Source of the DNA: an uncultured Olsenella sp.
Lineage (GTDB): Bacteria; Actinomycetota; Coriobacteriia; Coriobacteriales; Atopobiaceae
Direction: 5' to 3'
Assembly: GCA_900540955.1 (NCBI GenBank)
Contig: UQIF01000008.1
Location: 1-64,000 of the forward strand
Length of the DNA stretch: 64,000 nucleotides
Shown here piece after piece: positions 17,711-26,840 of the stretch. The position numbers were made by a program, and so were the translations under genes. Every line of letters begins with the position of its first letter. Within the stretch, counting starts at the first letter, position 1. The notes under the pieces were generated by a model. It saw nothing but the letters and a program-made list of their open reading frames with translations. It did no database searches and had not been told where the DNA came from.

Positions 17711-19090
17711 CTAGGCTGCGACGGCAACGGCGGTACTGTCGGCGCCCTTCTTGCCATAGGTCTTCGCGGGATGGATGGCCAGGGCGGACGAGACGATTAA
17801 GATCGCGGTCACGCAGAGGCTGATGGGGTAGACGAGCATAATCGTCTGGAAGTCGTGGTGCACGGGGAACACGCCGAACACCCACCAGAAGCGGATGCCG
17901 CAGATGCCGAGCGCGGTTAGAATCGCCGGCGCGAGCGAGATGCCAAAGCCGCGCAGGTAGCCCGAGAAGTTCTCGTAGCACATCGAGAAGATGTAGGCGG
18001 GGAAGATCGTGCACACGCGGATGTAGCCGATGCTCACCACGTTGGGGTCGCTGTTGAAGACCGCGAGGATCGACTTCCCAAAGAAGATCACGCTCGTCAC
18101 CGTGGCGATGGCGACCACCAGGTCCTCGGCCAAGCAGACTTTGAGCACCCGCTTGCAGCGGGGGATGTCTCGCGCGCCGAAGGCCTGGCCGACGAAGGTG
18201 GTGCAAGCCTGGCTGAAGGAGTTCAGCAGGTTGTAGAACACGTACTCGAGGCTCATGGCTGCGCTCGAAGCTGCCATTACCTCGGTGCCGAGCGAGTTGA
18301 TGCCGGCCTGGATGATGGTGTTTGCCAAGGCGAAGACCGCGGACTGAAGGCCCGCAGGAAGGCCGATTCTGACGATGCGCGCGAGGACAGCGCCGTCGAC
18401 GCGCAGCTTGCGGGGGTCGAGGCGCACGGGCGAGTCGGTCGTGGTGAGCCTATAGAAGAGCGTGGCCGCGCTAAGGGTGTAGGCGATCGCGGAGGCTGCG
18501 GCCAGGCCGGCGACGCCCCAGTGGAGCACGGAAACAAACACGAGGTCGAGCCCGACGTTCACCACGGTGGACACCATAAGTGCCTGCAGCGGCATGCGCG
18601 TGATGCCGACGCTTCTGAAGATGGCCGCCTCGAAGTTGTACAGCAGGATCGACGGCATGCCGAGCAGGTACACGCGCAGGAAGAGCGCGGCGGTCGGCAG
18701 GGTCTCGAGGGGGACGGAGAGCGCGGTCAGCAGGGCCTCGGCGTAGATCTCGCCGATGATCACCACGGCGAAGCCGATGAGCGACATGAGGACCGAGGTG
18801 TGGACGGCGCGGGTCACGGTCTGCTGGTCGCCTTTGCCGATGGCGTTGGCTATGACCACGTTGGTGCCGAGCGAGATGCCGATGAACAGGTTGAGGATCA
18901 GGCTCATGATCGGCGTGTTCGCGCCGACCGCAGCCATGCCGAGAGTGCCCTCGGGGCCGGGGACCTGGCCGATGACGACCGTCGCGATGAGGCTCGAGAG
19001 CTGCTCGAGGATGCTGGTGGCGGCCACGGGGAACGCAAAAAGCGGAATGGCTTTCCATAGGTTTCCGGTGAGCATGCCCTTGTCTTCCAT
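17711..19090 (-). CDS. MATE-family efflux transporter
   Basis: The 459-residue membrane protein has about twelve hydrophobic helices in two homologous halves and the usual MATE N-terminus (LWKAIPLFAFPVAATSILEQL). It is of the DinF/NorM-like type, exporting drugs or metabolites against Na+ or H+. The substrate is unknown. The start is supported by AAGGA about eight bases upstream. It converges with the EFR1 gene, with only 24 nt between. Confidence 0.88.
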   Translation of the reverse strand: MEDKGMLTGNLWKAIPLFAFPVAATSILEQLSSLIATVVIGQVPGPEGTLGMAAVGANTPIMSLILNLFIGISLGTNVVIANAIGKGDQQTVTRAVHTSVLMSLIGFAVVIIGEIYAEALLTALSVPLETLPTAALFLRVYLLGMPSILLYNFEAAIFRSVGITRMPLQALMVSTVVNVGLDLVFVSVLHWGVAGLAAASAIAYTLSAATLFYRLTTTDSPVRLDPRKLRVDGAVLARIVRIGLPAGLQSAVFALANTIIQAGINSLGTEVMAASSAAMSLEYVFYNLLNSFSQACTTFVGQAFGARDIPRCKRVLKVCLAEDLVVAIATVTSVIFFGKSILAVFNSDPNVVSIGYIRVCTIFPAYIFSMCYENFSGYLRGFGISLAPAILTALGICGIRFWWVFGVFPVHHDFQTIMLVYPISLCVTAILIVSSALAIHPAKTYGKKGADSTAVAVAA

Positions 19091-19289
19091 GAGACGAATC
19101 CTTAGGGGTTTGAACAGGTGTTTTGGCTAAGTACGCGAAATGCTACACCCGATTCAGGAGGCTGAACCGAAAGCCACAACCCTTTCAGATGCATGCTCGG
19201 CGCCCTCGGCAAAGGAGCTAGGCTTGCGGGGGCAGTCGTGCGTGGACTCTCTGTCCCACGGCACACGCTTGAAGCCGGCGCATATGGCG

Positions 19290-20438
19290 TCACGGGGAGA
19301 CGATGAACTCGACGCGGTCGAGCGCAGGAACGTTCAGGCGGATTAGCCTCTCGGCGGTGGCGCGGTCGCGCTCGTCCAGCTCCATGTCGCTGGTCACGCG
19401 CGCCACGACCTCGCGCGTCGCGGTTTTTCCCTGCTCACCAGCGGAAACCTCGACGTCGACGGCGTAATGCGCAAAGCCGGGCACCACCGCGGCGAGCTCT
19501 CGGGTGGTCTCGGACACGCCGTAGCCGTCCTCGATGCCGGCCTCCGCTGAGCCGATGGAGTTCGCGGTTAGAAGCACACAGGGAATGGCGAACACGAGGG
19601 TTCCCGCGATGACGCGCCGGCGGACCTTGTGCGACAGGGCCTCGGCCTGCGCTTCTTCCTCCCTCGTTACGACGCCGTCGTTGTTGAGGTCGCTCGACAG
19701 CGGCACGCGCAGGGCAAGAAGGACCGTCTCTGTGGCCAATGCGATGAACACGACGTTGATGCCGAACTCGTAGAGCGCCGAGAGGAACAGCGAGAGGTTC
19801 GCCGCCGCGATGCCAAAGCCCGCGGCGCACAGGGGCGGCATGAGCGCGGTTGCCACAGCGACGCCCGAGATGAGCGTGGCGGGCTCCTGGTCGCGAGACA
19901 TGCCGAGGCCTCCCGCGAAGCCGCCTGCCAGTGCGACCGCGAGGTCCCAGACCGTGGGCGTCGAGTTGTCCACGAGCGCCGCGGTCGTCGAGGCGATGGG
20001 GGAGAGCTTGAAGTAGATGGTCGACGTCGCGAGGCAGAACGCCATCTGGAGCGCGAGACCGGCGATGGCCTCGGCCACGATGCCCCGGTCGAGCGTGGCG
20101 ATGCCGTAGGCGATGGCCAAAACCGACCCCATGAGCGGGCAGATGAGCATGGCGCCGACGATGGCTATGTCTGAGTCGGTGTCGAGGCCGATGCACGCGA
20201 CGAGCATGGCCACGATGAGGATGCACAGGTGGGTGCCGGTAAGGCGGGCCCCGTTGAGGAAGCGCCGGTGGATCACGCTGTAGGGCGCGCGCCCTTCTCG
20301 CACGTTGAACGCGCGTTTGAAGAACTTGCCGGCATGCAGGCGGAGCAAATCGACGCCGTGGCGGAGCCTACCCGCGAGCGCTCGCGTGGTGAGGCGGTGG
20401 CTGCGCTGGTACTTGCGTCTATGTCGTTCGGGTCTCAT
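19290..20438 (-). CDS. DUF389 membrane protein with EF-hand-like loop
   Basis: The 382-residue protein has the DUF389/TIGR00271 core: several transmembrane helices, the IVGAMLICPLMGSVLA block (93-108) and ISGVAVATALMPPLCA (190-205). Its role in the cell is not established in this family. Residues 250-261 read DLNNDGVVTREE, which fits the canonical EF-hand calcium loop (acidic/polar positions 1, 3, 5, Gly6, Glu12). It lies in the loop before a later helix. The basic N-terminus is long, and AAAGGGG lies about 11 nt upstream of the ATG. It is divergent from sdpR. Confidence 0.8.
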   Translation of the reverse strand: MRPERHRRKYQRSHRLTTRALAGRLRHGVDLLRLHAGKFFKRAFNVREGRAPYSVIHRRFLNGARLTGTHLCILIVAMLVACIGLDTDSDIAIVGAMLICPLMGSVLAIAYGIATLDRGIVAEAIAGLALQMAFCLATSTIYFKLSPIASTTAALVDNSTPTVWDLAVALAGGFAGGLGMSRDQEPATLISGVAVATALMPPLCAAGFGIAAANLSLFLSALYEFGINVVFIALATETVLLALRVPLSSDLNNDGVVTREEEAQAEALSHKVRRRVIAGTLVFAIPCVLLTANSIGSAEAGIEDGYGVSETTRELAAVVPGFAHYAVDVEVSAGEQGKTATREVVARVTSDMELDERDRATAERLIRLNVPALDRVEFIVSP

Positions 20439-20483
20439 CGGGTCTCGGGCCCCTTTCGAGATGCTGGCGGGAATCGTCTATCT

Positions 20484-20526
20484 TTGTACCCATACCTGTA
20501 AATTAGATAATTAGACAAACGTCTAA
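20484..20526 (+). promoter_or_regulatory. sdpR promoter with overlapping operator
   Basis: TTGTAC (20484-20489), 16 nt, GATAAT (20506-20511) makes a good sigma-70 promoter. The palindrome TTAGACaaacGTCTAA (20511-20526) begins on the last base of the -10. It is well placed for autorepression by the ArsR-type product. Confidence 0.65.
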
Positions 20527-20576
20527 ATATTGAGTAGAATAGCCGTGCACTGCAAAACACGACCGAAGGAGGGACT

Positions 20577-20852
20577 ATGCCGGGGGAGGGCTTCAAGGCG
20601 CTCGCCGACCCGACGCGCCGCCGCATCCTCGAGCTTTTGCGCGACGGCGACCTCACGGCGGGCGAGCTCGCCGAGCACTTCGACATAAGCAAGCCGTCGC
20701 TCAGCCACCACCTCGCCACGCTCAAGTCGGCGGGCCTCGTGAGCGACGAGCGCCGCGGACAAAACATCGTCTACAGCCTGAACACCACCGTTATGCAGGA
20801 CCTCATCGGGTGGTTTCTGGGCTTCTCGCAAAATTCGGAGGAACACAAATGA
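20577..20852 (+). CDS. sdpR: ArsR/SdpR-family repressor
   Basis: The 91-residue winged-helix regulator has ADPTRRRILELL, LTAGELAEHF and KPSLSHHLATLKSAGLV, the typical ArsR fold. It lacks the Cys pair of metal sensors. Its position before an SdpI-like gene makes SdpR the best match; in Bacillus SdpR autorepresses sdpRI and is held at the membrane by SdpI. The SD GAAGGAGGG is near-perfect. Its stop overlaps the next start (ATGA), so the two are translationally coupled. Confidence 0.85.
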   Translation: MPGEGFKALADPTRRRILELLRDGDLTAGELAEHFDISKPSLSHHLATLKSAGLVSDERRGQNIVYSLNTTVMQDLIGWFLGFSQNSEEHK

Positions 20853-21574
20853 TCAATGGCAAGAAGGGCGACGGCGTCATGCCCGCCGTCGATGCGAGCA
20901 AAAACTCCGGTATCCCGGCGCGCGTGTGGGCCGCGCTCATCGCCGTGTGCGTGGTCAACGTTGCCGGGCACCTTGCTGTGTTGTCGAGCCTGCCTGCGCA
21001 GATCCCCGTCCACTGGGGCGCCGACGGAGCGGTCAACGGCTGGGGCCCGAGCTGGACGGTCGTGGCGCTGGGCTTTCTGCCCTTGGCCATGCTCGCGATG
21101 TTCTGGGTGGTCCCGCGCATCGACCCTAAGGGCGCGGCGTACGCCAAGTCCGGCAGGTTCTACCTCGGGTTCGTTATTGCGTTTACGGTGTTCATGTGCG
21201 GCATGACCTGGCTTTCCGAGCTGACGGTCTGGGGTGTTGTGCCGCAGGTGGGCGCCGTGGGGACCATCGTGACGACGGCGATCGGGCTTCTGCTCATCGG
21301 GATCGGCAACTACCTGCCGCGCGTTCGCCAGAACTACACCATGGGCGTCAAGACCCCGTGGGCGCTCGCCGATCCCGAGAACTGGCGGCGCACGCAGCGC
21401 TTCGGCGGCAAGTGCTTTGTCGTCATGGGGGTGGGTCTCATCGTGTTCGGCTTCGTGGCGTCCGCGCTGTCTGACGAGGCGGCGGCTGCTGGCATCGTGG
21501 CAATCGCCCTTATTCCCATGGCTGCGATGTACCTCTACTCGTATTTGACCTGGCGCAAGGCGGGCGGGCGCTAG
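20849..21574 (+). CDS. sdpI: SdpI-family membrane protein (DUF1648)
   Basis: The 241-residue protein has about six hydrophobic helices. The DUF1648 signature IPVHWGADGAVNGWG is near residues 50-65, and the SdpI domain with YLPRVRQNYTMGVKTPW follows. In Bacillus subtilis SdpI gives immunity to the SdpC toxin and signals to SdpR. No SdpC-like toxin gene is adjacent, so a broader cell-envelope role is possible. The ATG overlaps the sdpR stop, behind CGGAGGAACACA. Confidence 0.85.
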   Translation: MINGKKGDGVMPAVDASKNSGIPARVWAALIAVCVVNVAGHLAVLSSLPAQIPVHWGADGAVNGWGPSWTVVALGFLPLAMLAMFWVVPRIDPKGAAYAKSGRFYLGFVIAFTVFMCGMTWLSELTVWGVVPQVGAVGTIVTTAIGLLLIGIGNYLPRVRQNYTMGVKTPWALADPENWRRTQRFGGKCFVVMGVGLIVFGFVASALSDEAAAAGIVAIALIPMAAMYLYSYLTWRKAGGR

Positions 21575-21683
21575 GCCGGGCAGCACTTTTTACGTATAAA
21601 TGACGAAAACGAAACGACCTTTCTGATCTAATGGCGGAACTGGGCAATCGAGGTATCATGCTTCTTCGAAAGGGGTAATCAGC

Positions 21684-24047
21684 ATGAGACTCGATGAGCT
21701 TGAGATCGGCAAGGACGCGATCATCGCGTCGGTTGAATCGGACGACGCCGCGCTGCGCCAGCACATTCTGGATATGGGGCTTACGCCCGGTACCGAGGTC
21801 ACCATGATGAAGCTCGCCCCCATGGGCGACCCCATGGAGATCCGGCTGCGAGGCTATGAGCTCACGCTGCGGCGCGCGGACGCGAGCCGCATCGAGCTCG
21901 CGGGCATCCACAACACCGATGCGGTTCCGCGCGACACCCCGAAGACCGGCGGCACCGCGCACCCCGCCCTCGGCGAGGGATTCCTCCCTCGCCGTGCGCC
22001 CAAGGCCATCCCTGAGGGCGAGCCCATCGCCTTTGCGCTCGCCGGCAACCAGAACTGCGGTAAGACCACGCTGTTCAACCGCCTGACCGGCTCGAACCAG
22101 CACGTCGGCAACTTCCCGGGCGTCACGGTCGACCGCAAGGACGGCCAGATCCGCAACCATCCTGAGGCCACCGTCACCGACCTGCCCGGCATCTACTCGC
22201 TCTCGCCGTACACGGGCGAGGAGGTGGTGAGCCGGCAGTTCATCCTCGACTCGCGCCCCGACGCGATCATCGACATCATCGATGCCACGAACATCGAGAG
22301 AAACCTCTACCTCACCTTGCAGCTCATGGAGCTCGACCGGCCTATGGTCATCGCGCTCAACATGATGGACGAGGTCACCGCCAACGGCGGCACCATCGAC
22401 GTCAATCTGCTCGAGAGCCAGCTCGGCGTGCCGGTGGTGCCCATCTCGGCCGCAAGGAACGAGGGCATCGACGAGCTTGTGGAGCACGCCATGCACGTGG
22501 CGCGCTACGGCGAGAGGCCCGGGCGCGTCGACTTCTGCTCCGACGACCCCGACGCCCCCGACCATGGCGCGCTGCACCGCTGCATCCACGGCATCGCTCA
22601 CCTGATCGAGGACCACGCGGCCGCCGCGTCGATCCCCGTGCGCTTCGCCGCCACGAAGCTCGTGGAGGGCGACGAGCTCGTCCTCAAGGCGCTCGGCCTC
22701 GACGACAACGAGTACAACGGCATCAAGCACATCATCCGCCAGATGGAGGAAGAGTCGGGCAACGACCGCATGGCCGCCCTTGCCGACATGCGCTTCTCGT
22801 TTATCGAGCATGTTTGCACCTCGTGCGTGGTCAAGCCGCACGAGAGCCTCGAGCACAAGCGCTCAGTCGCCATCGACCGCGTGCTCACGGGCAAGTGGAC
22901 AGCCATTCCGATGTTCATCCTCATCATGGGGCTTGTGTTCTGGATTACGTTCGGCGTGGTGGGGGCGGCCCTTCAGGGCGTGCTTGAGCAGGCGGTCGAC
23001 GCCGTGATCGCCGCGGCGGCGGCAGGCCTCGACGCCTTCGGGACAAACCCCGCTGTGCGGTCGCTCGTGGTCGACGGCGTGCTCACGGGTGTGGGCAGCG
23101 TGATTTCCTTCTTGCCCATCATCGTGGTGCTGTTCCTTTTGCTCTCCATCCTCGAGGACTCGGGGTACATGGCGCGCGTGGCCTTCGTCATGGACAAGAT
23201 CCTGCGCCGCTTCGGTCTTTCGGGTCGCAGCTTCGTGCCGATGCTCGTGGGCTTTGGTTGCAGCGTGCCGGCCATCATGTCCACGCGCACGCTGCCTTCC
23301 GAGCACGACCGAAAGATGACGGTCATGCTCACGCCCTTCATGTCGTGTTCCGCTAAGCTGCCGGTGTACGGCCTGCTCTGCGCGGCGTTCTTCCCGCAGG
23401 CGCCGGCGCTCGCGATGATCTCGCTGTATGTGCTCGGCATCGTGGTGGGCATGGTCGTCGCGGTGATCTTGAACCACACCTCGTTCAAGGGCGAGCCCGT
23501 GCCCTTCATCATGGAGCTGCCCAACTACCGCATGCCCAGTGCAAAGACCACCTTGCAGCTCGCGTGGGACAAGGCCAAGGGCTTCATCACCAAGGCGTTC
23601 ACCATCATCTTCGCGGCGTCGGTGGCCATCTGGTTCTTGCAGACCTTCGATGTGCGGTTCAACGAGGTCACGGACCAATCGCAGAGCATGCTCGCGAGCC
23701 TGGGCGGCCTCATCGCGCCGATCTTCGCGCCGCTCGGTTTCGGCGATTGGCGCGCGTCGACCGCGCTGGTGTGCGGGCTTGTTGCCAAGGAGAGCGTCAT
23801 CTCGACGTTGACGGTGCTTCTGGGCTCCACCACGGTGGAGGCGCTCTCGGGCCTCTTTACCCCGGCGATTGCCTACGTCTTCCTCGTGTTCACGCTTCTG
23901 TACCCGCCGTGCGTGGCGGCTATCGGAACGGTCCGCTCCGAGCTCGGCTGGCGCTACGCGGCAGCGGTGTTCGCGCTGCAGATCACGGTCGCGTGGGTCG
24001 TCGCGTTTATCTTCCACGCGGTCTTTATGCTCATGGGCTTGGCGTAG
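21684..24047 (+). CDS. feoB: Ferrous iron transporter, FeoA-FeoB fusion
   Basis: The 787-residue protein joins FeoA (residues 1-75, an SH3-like domain with HILDMGLTPGTEV) to FeoB. FeoB's G domain begins near 115, with G1 GNQNCGKTT (121-129), G3 DLPGIYS and G4 NMMDE. The permease follows, with Gate motifs GFGCSVPAIM and LTPFMSCSAKLPVY. It imports Fe2+ in the anaerobic gut. FeoA and FeoB are separate in most bacteria; the natural fusion fixes them 1:1. AAAGGGG precedes the ATG. No FeoC or Fur box was identified. Confidence 0.93.
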   Translation: MRLDELEIGKDAIIASVESDDAALRQHILDMGLTPGTEVTMMKLAPMGDPMEIRLRGYELTLRRADASRIELAGIHNTDAVPRDTPKTGGTAHPALGEGFLPRRAPKAIPEGEPIAFALAGNQNCGKTTLFNRLTGSNQHVGNFPGVTVDRKDGQIRNHPEATVTDLPGIYSLSPYTGEEVVSRQFILDSRPDAIIDIIDATNIERNLYLTLQLMELDRPMVIALNMMDEVTANGGTIDVNLLESQLGVPVVPISAARNEGIDELVEHAMHVARYGERPGRVDFCSDDPDAPDHGALHRCIHGIAHLIEDHAAAASIPVRFAATKLVEGDELVLKALGLDDNEYNGIKHIIRQMEEESGNDRMAALADMRFSFIEHVCTSCVVKPHESLEHKRSVAIDRVLTGKWTAIPMFILIMGLVFWITFGVVGAALQGVLEQAVDAVIAAAAAGLDAFGTNPAVRSLVVDGVLTGVGSVISFLPIIVVLFLLLSILEDSGYMARVAFVMDKILRRFGLSGRSFVPMLVGFGCSVPAIMSTRTLPSEHDRKMTVMLTPFMSCSAKLPVYGLLCAAFFPQAPALAMISLYVLGIVVGMVVAVILNHTSFKGEPVPFIMELPNYRMPSAKTTLQLAWDKAKGFITKAFTIIFAASVAIWFLQTFDVRFNEVTDQSQSMLASLGGLIAPIFAPLGFGDWRASTALVCGLVAKESVISTLTVLLGSTTVEALSGLFTPAIAYVFLVFTLLYPPCVAAIGTVRSELGWRYAAAVFALQITVAWVVAFIFHAVFMLMGLA

Positions 24048-24084
24048 ACGGAGGCACGCTCGGCCGCCTTTTTAGATGGCAAGA

Positions 24085-24121
24085 AGGGCCGGCGAGGGGG
24101 TTTGTATCCCTCGCCGGCCCT
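24085..24121. terminator. Terminator between feoB and nrdD
   Basis: A 14-bp perfect stem (AGGGCCGGCGAGGG at 24085-24098, complement at 24108-24121) stands between convergent genes and is followed by ATTTGTCTT. Confidence 0.85.
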
Positions 24122-24156
24122 ATTTGTCTTGCGCGATAGCGATTCGAGTCAGTGCG

Positions 24157-26379
24157 CTAGAGGTGCAGGACGCGATCGCGGATCTCCTCGGTGCGGCCCT
24201 GGTTCCAGAACTGCGTGCCGATGTAGCCGCAGGTGCGGCGCGCGACGTTAAGCTTGGACTGGTCGCGGTTGCCGCAGTGCGGGCACTCCCACACGAGCTT
24301 GCCGTCGTCCTCGACGATTTTGATCTCGCCGTCGTAGCCGCAGACCTGGCAGTAGTCGCTCTTTGTGTTGAGCTCGGCGTACATGATGTTGTCGTAGATG
24401 TAGCGCATGACGGCGAGGACGGCCTCGAGGTTGTCCTGCATGTCGGGGACCTCGACGTAGGAGATGGCGCCGCCGGGCGAGAGGCGCTGGAACTCGCTCT
24501 CGAACTTGAGCTTGGTGAAGGCGTCGATCTTCTCGGTGACGTGGACGTGGTAGCTGTTGGTGATGTAGCCCTTGTCGGTGATACCGGGCACCACGCCGAA
24601 ACGCTTCTGGAGGCACTTGGCGAACTTGTAGGTGGTTGACTCCAGCGGCGTGCCGTAGAGGGAGTAGTCGATGTTCTCGGCCTCCTTCCACTCGGTGCAC
24701 TTGTCGTTCATCTTTTGCATGACGGCGAGCGCGAAGGGCGTGGCCTCGCGGTCGGTGTGGCTGTGGCCGGTCATGGCCTTGACGCACTCGTAGAGGCCGG
24801 CATAGCCGAGGCTGATGGTGGAGTAGCCGCCGTAGAGCAACGGATCGATCGGGGCACCCTTGGGCAGGCGGGCCAGCGCGCCGTACTGCCACAGGATCGG
24901 GGCGGCGTCGGAGAGCGTGCCGCACAGACGGTCGTGACGGGCGCGCAGGGCGCGGTGGCAGAGCTCGAGGCGCTCCTCGAAGATCTCCCAGAACTTGTCC
25001 ATGTCGCGGCCGGCGGAAAGCGCCACGTCGGGCAGGTTGATGGTGACGACGCCCTGGTTGAAGCGGCCGTAGTACTTGGGCTTGCCCGGCTCCCAGTTGC
25101 CGGCGTTGGCGACGTTGCCGTAGCCGTTGCCGGTGCGGTCGGGGGTCAGGAAGCTGCGGCAGCCCATGCAGGTGTAGACGTCGCCGTTGCCCTCGGTCTC
25201 GCCCAGGGAAAGCTTGTACTCGCGCATCTTCTTTTCGGAGATGTAGTCGGGGACCATGCGCTTGGCGGTGCACTTTGCGGCGAGCTTGGTGAGGTAGTAG
25301 TACTTGCCGGACTCGTCGACGTTGTCCTCCTCGAGCACATAGATGAGCTTGGGGAAGGCGGGGGTGATCCACACGCCGGCCTCGTTCTTGACGCCCTGGT
25401 AGCGCTGGCGGAGCATCTCCTCGATGCACAGGGCGAGGTCTGCCTTCTCCTGCTCGCTGCGCGCCTCGTTGAGGTACATGAAGACGGTGATGAAGGGCGC
25501 CTGGCCGTTGGTGGTCATGAGGGTGACGACCTGGTACTGGATGGTCTGGACGCCGCGGGCGACCTCCTCGCGCAGGCGCTTCTCGACGATCTGGTTGATC
25601 TTCTCGTCGCCGGGGTGCGCGTCGATGGCCTCCATCTCGGCGTAGACCTGACGGCGGATCTTCTTGCGGGAGACGTCGACGAAGGGCGCGAGGTGGGTGA
25701 GCGAGATGGACTGGCCGCCGTACTGGCAGCTGGCCACCTGGGCGATGATCTGCGTGGCGATGTTGCAGGCGGTCGAGAAGCTGTGCGGGCGCTCGATGAG
25801 GGTGCCCGAGATCACGGTGCCGTTCTGCAGCATGTCGTCGAGGTTGATGAGGTCGCAGTTGTGCATGTGCTGCGCGAAGTAGTCGGCGTCGTGGAAGTGG
25901 ATGATGCCCTCTTCGTGGGCCTGGACGACGTCGGCGGGAAGAAGCTCGCGCATGGTGAGGTCCTTGGAGACCTCGCCGGCCATGTAGTCGCGCTGGACGC
26001 TGACGACGGTGGGGTTCTTGTTGGAGTTCTCCTGCTTGACTTCCTCGTTGTTGCACTCGATGAGCGAGAGGATCTTGTCGTCGGTGGTGTTCTTCTGGCG
26101 CTTCTGGGCCTGCACGTAGCGGTAGATGATGTACCTGCGGGCGACCTCAAAGTGGTCGAGGGCCATGAGCTGATCCTCGACGAGGTCCTGGACCTCCTCG
26201 ACCGTGACGGTGTGGCCGATCTCCATGCACTCGTCGGTGACGTTCAGGGCGGCGAACTTGATGCTGCGCTCCGAGAGGCGCTCCTCCTCGGGCACCTCGA
26301 GGTTAGCGGCGCGAATCGCGTTCTCGATTTTGTTGACGTCGAAGGTGACCTCTGAGCCGTTACGCTTGATGATCTTCAT
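24157..26379 (-). CDS. nrdD: Anaerobic (class III) ribonucleoside-triphosphate reductase
   Basis: The 740-residue glycyl-radical enzyme makes deoxyribonucleotides without oxygen. It has an N-terminal ATP-cone (KRNGSEVTFDVNKIENAIRA), the catalytic barrel, and a zinc site CQVCGYDGEI...CPHC near the C-terminus. The radical-site motif RRTCGYIG (Gly about 718) follows. The ATG at 26379 has GGGACG just before it; an upstream in-frame extension was rejected. No nrdG activase gene is adjacent. NrdR-type boxes lie about 85-130 nt upstream. Confidence 0.93.
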   Translation of the reverse strand: MKIIKRNGSEVTFDVNKIENAIRAANLEVPEEERLSERSIKFAALNVTDECMEIGHTVTVEEVQDLVEDQLMALDHFEVARRYIIYRYVQAQKRQKNTTDDKILSLIECNNEEVKQENSNKNPTVVSVQRDYMAGEVSKDLTMRELLPADVVQAHEEGIIHFHDADYFAQHMHNCDLINLDDMLQNGTVISGTLIERPHSFSTACNIATQIIAQVASCQYGGQSISLTHLAPFVDVSRKKIRRQVYAEMEAIDAHPGDEKINQIVEKRLREEVARGVQTIQYQVVTLMTTNGQAPFITVFMYLNEARSEQEKADLALCIEEMLRQRYQGVKNEAGVWITPAFPKLIYVLEEDNVDESGKYYYLTKLAAKCTAKRMVPDYISEKKMREYKLSLGETEGNGDVYTCMGCRSFLTPDRTGNGYGNVANAGNWEPGKPKYYGRFNQGVVTINLPDVALSAGRDMDKFWEIFEERLELCHRALRARHDRLCGTLSDAAPILWQYGALARLPKGAPIDPLLYGGYSTISLGYAGLYECVKAMTGHSHTDREATPFALAVMQKMNDKCTEWKEAENIDYSLYGTPLESTTYKFAKCLQKRFGVVPGITDKGYITNSYHVHVTEKIDAFTKLKFESEFQRLSPGGAISYVEVPDMQDNLEAVLAVMRYIYDNIMYAELNTKSDYCQVCGYDGEIKIVEDDGKLVWECPHCGNRDQSKLNVARRTCGYIGTQFWNQGRTEEIRDRVLHL

Positions 26380-26461
26380 GGTCGTCCCAGCTTTCCCAAA
26401 AAACGGGCGCGTCTGGCGACGCGCCGATACGTGCAAGTGGTTTTGTTCAAGGACAACTATG

Positions 26462-26477
26462 ACACAAGACCTTGTGT
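26462..26477. promoter_or_regulatory. NrdR box 1
   Basis: ACACAAGACCTTGTGT has 7-bp perfect arms and matches the 16-bp NrdR-box plan (ACAC...GTGT) that controls ribonucleotide reductase genes. Confidence 0.75.
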
Positions 26478-26494
26478 TTTTGTTGGCTTCTTGG

Positions 26495-26510
26495 CCCCAT
26501 ATCTTGTAAG
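26495..26510. promoter_or_regulatory. NrdR box 2 (degenerate)
   Basis: CCCCATATCTTGTAAG starts 33 nt after the first box. That is the usual spacing of paired NrdR sites (about three helical turns). It keeps the ATAT...TTGT core only. Confidence 0.45.
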
Positions 26511-26840
26511 AAAGGGGCTTGACTTTATCAATTGGTTGGGGACGGGCGAGGTTGTCGCAGGCAGTGCGCCTGCCCGCTCACAAAAACGGTCGTAACTATT
26601 TTTGCCGACCCGAACGAGCGGTGAAGGACCGATGAATCCGCGCCCCCGGCCGCAGATCCAAGCCGATTCGGCGCGGGGGCGGTCCCCGCGCCGCTCCCGA
26701 CACGTGTCCTTCTTGCTAAATCAGGCGGGTTGAGGAGCACGGCGCCGTCCAGACAGGCCAAAATGACTGCCAAATCAGACAGGCTGAAAAAGCTGCCAAA
26801 TCAGACAGGCTGAATTGGCAGGTGTGGATTGGAGCGCACG
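26511..26840. other. Leader/intergenic region with hairpins and tandem repeats
   Basis: This 330-nt stretch before the aminotransferase gene has no gene-like frame. It contains GCAGGCA/CGCCTGC-type and GGCGCGGGG (26670-26678)/CCCCGCGCC (26684-26692) stems. The latter's left arm can pair instead with the C-rich run near 26639-26648, giving mutually exclusive folds. The tandem repeat described separately follows. No known riboswitch was recognised. Confidence 0.45.
26768..26815 (+). repeat. Two 22-nt tandem repeats with degenerate copies
   Basis: A 22-nt unit, CTGCCAAATCAGACAGG followed by CTGAA, occurs at 26768-26789 and 26794-26815 (period 26, identical). AGACAGGC also occurs at 26751 and a degenerate AAATCAGGCGGGTTGA at 26718, giving a period of about 26-28. 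The last copy ends 25 nt before the start codon. A regulator site array is possible. Confidence 0.7.

Noticed and set aside
24715..26355. 546-codon plus-strand frame
   Set aside because: Antisense to nrdD; no family features.
26768..26815. CRISPR array
   Set aside because: The 22-nt repeats are separated by only four bases, with no spacers and no cas genes.
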